In this document: in pieces, positions 57,571 to 64,000 of the stretch
Numbering within the stretch: the first letter of the stretch is position 1
Layout: each line of letters begins with the position of its first letter
Assembly (NCBI GenBank): GCA_020248915.1
Contig: JADCGP010000014.1
Coordinates: 124,001-188,000, forward strand
Direction: 5' to 3'
DNA from: Rubrivivax sp.
Lineage (GTDB): Bacteria > Pseudomonadota > Gammaproteobacteria > Burkholderiales > Burkholderiaceae_C
DNA: 64,000 nucleotides
Notes under the pieces: model-generated
Seen by the model: the letters and a program-made list of their open reading frames with translations, nothing else
What the model was told of the DNA's origin: nothing
The model's database searches: none
Program-made: the position numbers and the translations under genes

Positions 57571-57684
57571 CCGTCGAGCCCTCCCGCTTCGCGTTTCCGA
57601 GGGGGCGCCGCCGCGGGTGGCCCGCTAGCATGCCGCGGGCCTGCTGGACGGACACGTCGGCGGGCCCACGACACGAGGAGACAC

Positions 57685-58560
57685 GTGCAGATCCTGCAGC
57701 TGCTCGTCAGCGGCGTCGCCCAAGGCTGCATCTACGGCCTGATCGCACTCGGCTTCGTGCTGATCTACAAGGCCACCGAGACGGTGAGCTTCGCCCAGGG
57801 CGAGCTGATGATGCTCGGCGCCTTCTGCGCGCTGGCGCTGCTGACGGTGCTCGGCTTCCCGTTCTGGATCGCGGTGCCGTCGACGATCGCCGCGATGGGC
57901 CTGTTCGGGCTGCTGGTCGAGCGTGCCGTGATCCGGCCGATCCTCGGCCAGCCGGCGTTCTCGATCGTCATGCTGACCATCGGCGTCAGCTACGTCGCGC
58001 GCGGCGTGGTGACGATGATCCCGAATCTGGGCACCGACACGCACATGCTGCCGGTGCCCTACAACGACGCCATCGCCAGGGCGGGCGGGCTGGTGATCGA
58101 CATCGAGCAGATGGTCGTCATCGGTGTCACGGCGGCGCTGTGCCTGGCCCTGTTCGCGCTGTTCCGCTACACGAAGATCGGCATCGCGATGCAGGCCAGC
58201 TCGCAGAACCAGCTGGCCGCCTACTACATGGGCATCCCGGTGCAGCGCCTCAACGGCCTGGTCTGGGCGCTGGCCGCGGCGGTGGCCGCGATCGCCGGCA
58301 TCCTGCTCGCGCCGATCACCTTCGTGCACGCCAACATGGGCCTGATCGGCCTGAAGGCCTTCCCGGCGGCGGTGGTGGGCGGCTTCGGCAGCCTGCCCGG
58401 CGCCATCGTCGGCGGGCTCGTCATCGGCGTGGTCGAGGCGATGGCCGGCTTCTTCCTGCCGGAGGGCTTCAAGGACATCGCCGCCTACGTGGTCGTGCTG
58501 ATCATGCTGATGGTGATGCCCAACGGCCTGTTCGGCGAGAAGCTGCGCAAGAAGGTCTAG
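57685..58560 (+). CDS. ABC transporter permease, LivH-type (second system)
   Basis: A 291-residue permease with about eight helices. Its start is a GTG (57685) with CGAGGAG upstream: MQILQLLVSGVAQGCIYGLI, then YKATETVSFAQGELMMLGAF, the LivH-type signature in a variant form. The RYTKIGIAMQASSQNQLAAYYMGIPVQR segment contacts the ATPase. First gene of a six-gene run to the window edge with an acyl-CoA synthetase inside. TAGCAT at 57626-57631 is a weak -10 candidate. Confidence 0.9.
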   Translation: MQILQLLVSGVAQGCIYGLIALGFVLIYKATETVSFAQGELMMLGAFCALALLTVLGFPFWIAVPSTIAAMGLFGLLVERAVIRPILGQPAFSIVMLTIGVSYVARGVVTMIPNLGTDTHMLPVPYNDAIARAGGLVIDIEQMVVIGVTAALCLALFALFRYTKIGIAMQASSQNQLAAYYMGIPVQRLNGLVWALAAAVAAIAGILLAPITFVHANMGLIGLKAFPAAVVGGFGSLPGAIVGGLVIGVVEAMAGFFLPEGFKDIAAYVVVLIMLMVMPNGLFGEKLRKKV

Positions 58561-58573
58561 GCCGGGGCACCTG

Positions 58574-59650
58574 ATGCGCTTCCTCTTCAAGACCGACTAC
58601 GACCAGGACATCCGCCTGGCCAGGCACGGCGGGCACGTCTTCTGGTACTCGGCGCTGATGGTGCTTCTCGTGCTGTCGCCCTGGCTGCTCGACGAGTACA
58701 TGTTGGCGCAGCTGACGATGGTGCTGATCTACTCGGTGGTCGGCGTCGGGCTGATGCTGCTGGCTGGTTTCACCGGGCAGTTCTCGCTCGGCCACGCGGC
58801 CTTCCTCGGGGTCGGGGCCTACACGCAGGCGGTGATGACGAACGCCGGCATCCCGTTCCCCGTCGCGCTGGTGGCCGCGGCGGCCCTGTCGGCCGTGGTG
58901 GGGGTGGTCGTGGGGTTGCCGGCACTGCGCGTCAAGGGCATCTACCTCGGCATCGCGACGCTGGCCTTCGGCTTCATCGTGGAGGAGGTGTTCGCGCGCT
59001 GGGAGAGCGTGACCGGCGGCAACGCCGGTCTGCACGTCAAGGCACCCGCGATCTTCGACTGGAAGCTCGAGACCGCCACCGAGTTCTACTTCCTGTGCCT
59101 GGCCGTCACGGTGCTGTGCACGCTGGCGGTGCTGAACCTGCTGCGCTCGCCCACGGGGCGGGCATTCGTCGCGATCCGCGACAGCGAGATCTCGGCGCAG
59201 AGCATGGGCATCCACCTCGCGCGCTACAAGACGCTGTCGTTCGCGATCTCGGCGGCGATGGCCGGCCTGGGCGGCGCCCTCTACGCGCACATGATCAAGT
59301 TCCTGAGTCCGGACCAGTTCAACATCATCCAGAGCATCGACCTGCTGCTGATGGTGGTGATCGGCGGCCTGGGCTCGGTGCACGGCGCCTTCCTCGGGGC
59401 GATCTTCCTGATCAGCATGCCGCAGCTGATCAGCCAGGTGAAGGACTTCCTGCCCGCCTTCATCGGGCAGGCGCCGGGCCTGAAGGCGGTCATCTACGGC
59501 CTCGTGCTGATCGCGTTCGTGCTGTTCGAGCCGCTGGGCATCTACGGCCGCTGGCTGAAGATCCGCACCTGGTTCTCGATCTTCCCCTTCTACCGCAAGG
59601 GCATGTTCAAGCGGCAGAAGTCGTTCCAGAAGTCCGACCGGCTGAGATGA
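58574..59650 (+). CDS. ABC transporter permease, LivM-type (second system)
   Basis: A 358-residue permease: VVGVGLMLLAGFTGQFSLGHAAFLGVGAYTQA, then LRVKGIYLGIATLAFGFIVEEVF and the docking loop RAFVAIRDSEISAQSMGIHLAR. The last 25 residues are basic (FYRKGMFKRQKSFQKSDRLR). The stop overlaps the next start (ATGA), so LivM and LivG are coupled. It differs from the first LivM, showing that these are separate systems, not a recent copy. Confidence 0.9.
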   Translation: MRFLFKTDYDQDIRLARHGGHVFWYSALMVLLVLSPWLLDEYMLAQLTMVLIYSVVGVGLMLLAGFTGQFSLGHAAFLGVGAYTQAVMTNAGIPFPVALVAAAALSAVVGVVVGLPALRVKGIYLGIATLAFGFIVEEVFARWESVTGGNAGLHVKAPAIFDWKLETATEFYFLCLAVTVLCTLAVLNLLRSPTGRAFVAIRDSEISAQSMGIHLARYKTLSFAISAAMAGLGGALYAHMIKFLSPDQFNIIQSIDLLLMVVIGGLGSVHGAFLGAIFLISMPQLISQVKDFLPAFIGQAPGLKAVIYGLVLIAFVLFEPLGIYGRWLKIRTWFSIFPFYRKGMFKRQKSFQKSDRLR

Positions 59651-60447
59651 GCCACGACGTCCTCCTGTCGGCCCAGGACCTGAGCGTGCGCTTCGGGGGC
59701 GTGCTCGCGGTCAACAAGGTGAGCTTCGAAGTCAGGCGCGGCGAGGTGTTCACGCTGATCGGGCCCAACGGCGCGGGCAAGACGACGGTCTTCAACCTGA
59801 TCAGCCGCATCTATACCCCCACCGGCGGCCGCATCACCTACGACGGGCGTGATCTGACCGCCGAGCCGCCGCACGCGGTGGCCGCGCTCGGCATCGCGCG
59901 CACCTTCCAGAACATCGAGCTGTTCGAGCACGCCACCGTGCTGCAGAACCTGCTGATCGGCCGCCACACGCACCGCGGCACCGGCCTGCTGGACGATCTG
60001 CTTTTCACGCCGAAGGCACGGCGCGAGGCGATCGCCGCGCGCGAGAAGGTGGAGCAGGTGATCGACTTCCTCGACCTGCAGCACCACCGCGACACGATGA
60101 TCGCCGGCCTTCCATACGGCGTGCGCAAGGTGGTGGAACTCGCGCGCGCGCTGGCCAGCGAGCCCAAGCTCCTGCTGCTGGACGAGCCTTCCTCGGGCCT
60201 GAACGTCGAGGAGACCGAGGACATGGTGTTCTGGATCGACGACATCCGGCGCGAGTACGGCATCACCGTGCTGATGGTCGAGCACGACATGTCGCTCGTC
60301 AGCAAGGTCAGCGACCGCGTGCTGGCGATGAACCAGGGTGAGGTGCTGGCCCTCGGCAGCCCGGCCGAGGTGCAGGCCCACCCGGGCGTGATCGAGGCCT
60401 ACCTGGGCTCGAGCGACGACCTGTCGTCGCTGCGGAGGAGCGCATGA
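59647..60447 (+). CDS. ABC transporter ATP-binding protein, LivG-type (second system)
   Basis: A 266-residue ATPase: Walker A GPNGAGKTTVFNLI, Q-loop FQNIELFEHATVLQNLL, signature LPYGVRKVVELARALA, Walker B LLLLDEPSSGLNVEE, and VEHDMSLVSKVSDRVLAM. The signature reads LPYGVRK, unusual compared with LSYGDQR, though conserved within this subgroup. Overlaps both neighbours by four bases. Confidence 0.92.
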   Translation: MSHDVLLSAQDLSVRFGGVLAVNKVSFEVRRGEVFTLIGPNGAGKTTVFNLISRIYTPTGGRITYDGRDLTAEPPHAVAALGIARTFQNIELFEHATVLQNLLIGRHTHRGTGLLDDLLFTPKARREAIAAREKVEQVIDFLDLQHHRDTMIAGLPYGVRKVVELARALASEPKLLLLDEPSSGLNVEETEDMVFWIDDIRREYGITVLMVEHDMSLVSKVSDRVLAMNQGEVLALGSPAEVQAHPGVIEAYLGSSDDLSSLRRSA

Positions 60448-61229
60448 GCGGCGCGGGCGGCGAGGAGATGCTGGTGCTGTCCAACGTCGAGAGCGCCTAT
60501 GGCCCGATCCGCGCCATCCGCGGCGTCAGCCTGAAGGTGCGGCGCGGCGAGATCGCCACCGTGCTCGGCAGCAACGGTGCCGGCAAGACGACGATCCTGA
60601 AGACCATCTCCGGCATCATCGACCCGCGCCGCGGCAGCGTGCACTTCCGGGGCACCGACATCACGGCCGCCGACCCGGCGAGGATCGTGCGGATGGGGCT
60701 CGCGCACGTACCCGAGGGGCGCGAGGTGTTTCCGCTTCTGTCGGTGCGCGACAACCTGCTGATGGGCGCCTTCACGCGCAGCGACAAGGATGGCATCGCC
60801 CGCGACATCGAGCTCGCCTACGCCTACTTCCCGATCCTCCGCGAGCGCGCCCGGCAGGAGGCCGGGCTGCTGTCGGGCGGCCAGCAGCAGATGCTCGCCA
60901 TCGCGCGCGCACTGGTGGCCGCGCCCGAGATGATCCTGCTCGACGAGCCTTCGCTCGGCCTGTCGCCGAAGCTGACGCGCGAGATCTTCGAGATCGTCGT
61001 GCGCATCAACCGCGAGCGCGGCACGACGATCCTGCTGGTGGAGCAGAACGCCAACATGGCGCTGAACGTCGCCGACCACGGCTACGTGCTCGAGAACGGC
61101 CGCATCGTGATGGAGGACCGCTGCGCCGTGCTGCGCGAGAAGGAGGACGTCAAGGAGTTCTACCTCGGCATGAAGGATGCCGGCGTGCGCGGCGAGCGGC
61201 GCTGGAAGAAGAAGAAGACCTGGCGCTGA
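60444..61229 (+). CDS. ABC transporter ATP-binding protein, LivF-type (second system)
   Basis: A 261-residue ATPase: SNGAGKTTILKTISGI, PEGREVFPLLSVRDNLLMGAF, signature LSGGQQQMLAIARALV, Walker B MILLDEPSLGLSP, LLVEQNANMALNVADHGYVL. A C-terminal extension of about 20 residues ends in a basic run (RRWKKKKTWR). The ligase gene starts 40 bases on, so the five genes from 57685 to 63126 look like one transcript. Confidence 0.92.
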   Translation: MSGAGGEEMLVLSNVESAYGPIRAIRGVSLKVRRGEIATVLGSNGAGKTTILKTISGIIDPRRGSVHFRGTDITAADPARIVRMGLAHVPEGREVFPLLSVRDNLLMGAFTRSDKDGIARDIELAYAYFPILRERARQEAGLLSGGQQQMLAIARALVAAPEMILLDEPSLGLSPKLTREIFEIVVRINRERGTTILLVEQNANMALNVADHGYVLENGRIVMEDRCAVLREKEDVKEFYLGMKDAGVRGERRWKKKKTWR

Positions 61230-61269
61230 GGCGCGCACGGCTGCCACCGAGGACGCCAAGGACACGACC

Positions 61270-63126
61270 ATGTCGAACCTGTGGGACATCGCGACGCTGA
61301 AGGTCGAGAGCGGGGTGGTCGTGCCCGGCGACACCATCCCGGCCGTGTTCTGGACCGCGGTCGTCCAGCGCGACGAGCGGGTGTGGATGCGCGAGAAGAA
61401 GCTCGGCATCTGGCGCCCCTGGACGTGGCGCCAGACCGGCAGCGCGGTGCGCGAGATCGCGCACGGGTTGATGGCCCTGGGCTTCGAACCCGGCGAGCGC
61501 GCCTCCATCCTGAGCAACACCCTCGTCGAGTGGGTGCTGGCGGACCTGGCGGTGCTCAGTGCTGGCGGCGTGTCCAACGGCATCTACCCGACCGACGCGG
61601 CCAGCCAGGTGCACTACCTGTGCGAGGACAGCGCCAGCGTCATCCTGTTCGTCGAGGACGACGAGCAGCTCGACAAGGCCCTCGAGGTGCGCGAGCGGCT
61701 GCCGCGGCTGCGCCGGATCGTCGTCTTCGACATGGAGGGCCTGCACTCGCTGTGCGACGACCAGGTGATCTCGCTCGACGCTCTGCGCGAGCTCGGGCGC
61801 GCGCACCTGGCGGCGCACGGCGGCGCGCTCGAGGCGCGCTGGCGGGCGATCGATCCCGAGTCGCTGGCGATCCTGGTCTACACCTCCGGCACCACCGGCA
61901 AGCCCAAGGGCGCGATGCACAGCCACCGCACGCTGGTCACTGCCATGCACGGCTACCAGCTGACCACGGCGCAATACGAGAGCGACGAGCGCATGGCCTT
62001 CCTGCCGCTGTGCCACATCGCCGAGCGGATGGGCGGCGAGTACTTCGCCCTCTACACCGGAGCCAAGCTGAACTTCGTCGAGAACCCCGACACCGTGCCC
62101 GAGAACGTGCGCGAGATCGCGCCGACCGTGGCGGTGGCGGTGCCCCGCGTGTGGGAGAAGTTCTACTCGGCGGTCACGATCGCGGTGAAGGAGGCGGGCA
62201 GGCTGCAGCAGGCCGCCTACCTGTGGGCCATCGGTGTCGGCACGAAGGTCGCCGACCTCGTGCTCGCCGGCCGGCCGGTGCCGGGGCTGCTGAAGGCGCA
62301 GTTCCGCCTGGCGCGCTGGCTGGTGCTGGACAACGTCCGCAAGATGATCGGCATCCACCGGGCACGGTTCTGCGTCACCGGCGCGGCGCCGATCTCGCCC
62401 GACCTGGTGCGCTGGTACTGTGCCCTCGGCGTGCCGATGTTCGAGGTCTGGGGCATGACCGAGACGGCCGGGATCAGCACCTACATGCCGAGCGCCATCC
62501 GCCCCGGCTCGATCGGCATCGCCGCGCCCTGGAACGAGGTGCGCATCGACCCGGCCACCGGCGAGATCCTGGTGCGCGGACCCAACGTCTTCATCGGCTA
62601 CCTCAACCTGCCCGACAAGACGGCCGAGACGATCGACGCCGAGGGCTGGCTGCACACCGGCGACGTCGGCACGGTCGACGCCGACGGCTACTTCAAGATC
62701 ACCGACCGGATGAAGGACATCATCATCACGGCGGGCGGCAAGAACGTCACGCCCAGCGAGTGGGAGAACGAGCTGAAGTTCAGCCCCTACGTCACCGACG
62801 CGGTGGTCATCGGCGACAAGCGGCCCTACCTGACGGCGCTGATCATGATCGACCAGGAGAACGTCGAGAAGTTCGCCCAGGACCACGACGTCCCGTTCAG
62901 CAATTACGCCAGCTTGACACGCGCGCCCGAGGTGCGAGCATTGGTCCAGGGCGAAATCGACAAGGTGAACGCAAAGTTCGCGCGTGTCGAGCAGATCAAG
63001 AAGTTCCACCTCCTCGAGACCCAGCTCACCGCCGAGGACGAGGAACTGACGCCGACGATGAAGCTCAAGCGCAAGCTCGTGCAGCAGAAGTACGCGCCGC
63101 AGATCGAGGCGATGTACACCGGCTGA
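61270..63126 (+). CDS. AMP-dependent acyl-CoA synthetase, FadD15-like
   Basis: A 618-residue adenylate-forming ligase. The P-loop VYTSGTTGKPKGAMHSHRTL begins near residue 204; VWGMTETAGISTY and GWLHTGDVGTVDADGYFKI are the adenylate-binding motifs; GGKNVTPSEWENEL includes the region of the catalytic hinge. It activates a carboxylic acid as acyl-AMP and then acyl-CoA. The length and motifs fit long-chain acyl-CoA synthetases of the FadD15/FAA type. Its place between LivF and a binding protein suggests that the imported acid is the substrate, though long-chain activity is not proved. Confidence 0.9.
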   Translation: MSNLWDIATLKVESGVVVPGDTIPAVFWTAVVQRDERVWMREKKLGIWRPWTWRQTGSAVREIAHGLMALGFEPGERASILSNTLVEWVLADLAVLSAGGVSNGIYPTDAASQVHYLCEDSASVILFVEDDEQLDKALEVRERLPRLRRIVVFDMEGLHSLCDDQVISLDALRELGRAHLAAHGGALEARWRAIDPESLAILVYTSGTTGKPKGAMHSHRTLVTAMHGYQLTTAQYESDERMAFLPLCHIAERMGGEYFALYTGAKLNFVENPDTVPENVREIAPTVAVAVPRVWEKFYSAVTIAVKEAGRLQQAAYLWAIGVGTKVADLVLAGRPVPGLLKAQFRLARWLVLDNVRKMIGIHRARFCVTGAAPISPDLVRWYCALGVPMFEVWGMTETAGISTYMPSAIRPGSIGIAAPWNEVRIDPATGEILVRGPNVFIGYLNLPDKTAETIDAEGWLHTGDVGTVDADGYFKITDRMKDIIITAGGKNVTPSEWENELKFSPYVTDAVVIGDKRPYLTALIMIDQENVEKFAQDHDVPFSNYASLTRAPEVRALVQGEIDKVNAKFARVEQIKKFHLLETQLTAEDEELTPTMKLKRKLVQQKYAPQIEAMYTG

Positions 63127-63166
63127 GCACGGGCACCCCCACCATGACCGCGAAGGAGACATTGCG

Positions 63167-64000
63167 ATGAAGACCCGCCGCCTGATCGCCGCAGCGCTGC
63201 TGTCGGCCGGTGCAACCCTGGCCTGGGCCCAGCAGGGCGTGAGCAAGACGGAGATCGTGATCGGCTCGATCCAGGATCTGTCCGGTCCCATCGCCGGCTT
63301 CGGCAAGCAGGCGCGCAACGGCATGCAACTGCGCATCGACGAGCTCAACGAACAGGGCACCATCCACGGGCGCAAGCTCAAGCTGCTGGTGGAGGACTCG
63401 GCCTACGACCCGCGCAAGGCGGTGCTGGCAGCGCAGAAGCTCGTCAACCAGGACAAGATCTTCGCGATGGTCCAGCACCTGGGCACGGCACAGAACAACG
63501 CGGCGCTGCCCGTGCAGCTGGAGAAGAACGTCATCAACTGGTTCCCGCTGACGTCCAGCCGCGACATGTTCGACCCCTACCACCGGCTGAAGTTCGCGTT
63601 CGCAGCCAGCTACTTCGACCAGATGCGCGTTGCCGTGCCCCGCCTGATGAAGGAGAAGGGCGCCAAGAAGCCCTGCACCATCTATCAGGACGATGACTTC
63701 GGGCTCGAGGTGATGCGCGGCGCCGAGGCGGGCCTGAAGACGATGAACATGGAGTTCGCCGAGAAGACGAGCTACAAGCGCGGCGCAACCGACTTCAGCT
63801 CTCAGGTGGCGCGGATGAAGGCCGCCGGCTGCGATTTCGTCGTCATGGGCACGATCATCCGCGAGACCATCGGCACGATCGCCGAGTCGCGCAAGACGGG
63901 CTTCACCCCCACCTTCCTCGGCAGCAACGCCGCCTACACCGACCTGATCCACCGCCTCGGCGGCAAGGCGATGGACGGCTTCTACGCGACGATGACGGTG
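63167..64000 (+). CDS. ABC transporter binding protein of the second system (cut by window edge)
   Basis: The first 278 residues of a binding protein, open to the end of the window with no stop. Signal peptide MKTRRLIAAALLSAGATLAW cleaved near WA-Q, then SKTEIVIGSIQDLSGPIAGFGKQARNGM, with the pocket-region NWFPLTSSRDMFDP in place of the PxxSPxxT of LivK. This alteration, together with the ligase next to it, argues against a branched-chain amino acid ligand. Start ATG 63167 has AAGGAG 14 bases upstream. Confidence 0.85.
   Translation, partial: MKTRRLIAAALLSAGATLAWAQQGVSKTEIVIGSIQDLSGPIAGFGKQARNGMQLRIDELNEQGTIHGRKLKLLVEDSAYDPRKAVLAAQKLVNQDKIFAMVQHLGTAQNNAALPVQLEKNVINWFPLTSSRDMFDPYHRLKFAFAASYFDQMRVAVPRLMKEKGAKKPCTIYQDDDFGLEVMRGAEAGLKTMNMEFAEKTSYKRGATDFSSQVARMKAAGCDFVVMGTIIRETIGTIAESRKTGFTPTFLGSNAAYTDLIHRLGGKAMDGFYATMTV

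Overview
The window is a very GC-rich stretch of bacterial chromosome with densely packed genes on both strands, short intergenic gaps and no insertion sequence, phage gene or CRISPR array that I can see. Gene content and order point to a betaproteobacterium of the order Burkholderiales, probably near the Rubrivivax/Leptothrix/Ideonella group. The main clues are the surE-pcm-nlpD-rpoS block, trxB-ftsK-lolA-rarA, rpmB-rpmG, lptF/lptG divergent from pepA, cysB, several LivHMGF-type transporters and a paaGIKABCDE operon with a TetR gene. The placement is an inference from synteny; there is no rRNA here to confirm it.

Layout. 1-6.8 kb: a thiamine-diphosphate enzyme and rraA, tRNA-Pro(UGG), a small unknown protein, a UvrD-type helicase, tRNA-Arg(UCU), a YfcG-like glutathione transferase and an unknown protein. 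6.8-10.8 kb: a minus-strand set of Crp/Fnr regulator, APH-fold kinase and acyl-CoA dehydrogenase, which together look like a split ACAD10/11, with a class II aldolase gene divergent. 11-19.4 kb: a FimV-like membrane protein, a YbdL-type aminotransferase, cysB, lptG-lptF, pepA and holC. 19.6-31.7 kb: a first branched-chain-type ABC transporter whose binding protein (19.7 kb) is separated from livHMGF (28.1-31.7 kb) by rpmG, rpmB, trxB, a Crp/Fnr regulator, ftsK, lolA and rarA. 31.7-33.7 kb: a small membrane protein and a second M17 aminopeptidase.

34-41.3 kb is the phenylacetate operon paaG-I-K-A-B-C-D-E-(TetR), with a well-formed sigma-70 promoter and a 14-bp palindrome over the predicted transcription start. 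It activates phenylacetate (PaaK), epoxidises the ring (PaaABCE, matured with PaaD) and isomerises the epoxide (PaaG). The later steps (PaaZ, F, H, J) are not in the window. 41-45.6 kb: an unrecognised protein with a weak HNH-like core, moeB and a TonB-dependent receptor. 45.7-53.5 kb: a molybdenum-hydroxylase operon coxS-L-M-D-E-G with divergent xdhC. The large subunit carries the form II motif, so the substrate is uncertain and may not be CO. 53.6-57.5 kb: tRNA-Thr(CGU), surE, pcm, nlpD, rpoS. 57.7-64 kb: a second ABC transporter, livHMGF, then an acyl-CoA synthetase and a binding protein cut by the window edge. This reads as uptake coupled to CoA activation of a carboxylic acid.

From a discovery viewpoint the most interesting items are the split ACAD10/11-type kinase/dehydrogenase pair, the repeated placement of a -10-like hexamer six or seven bases before ATG (leaderless-type starts at five genes), the paa promoter/operator, the HNH-like unknown gene overlapping the TetR gene tail to tail, and the transporter-ligase operon at the right end.
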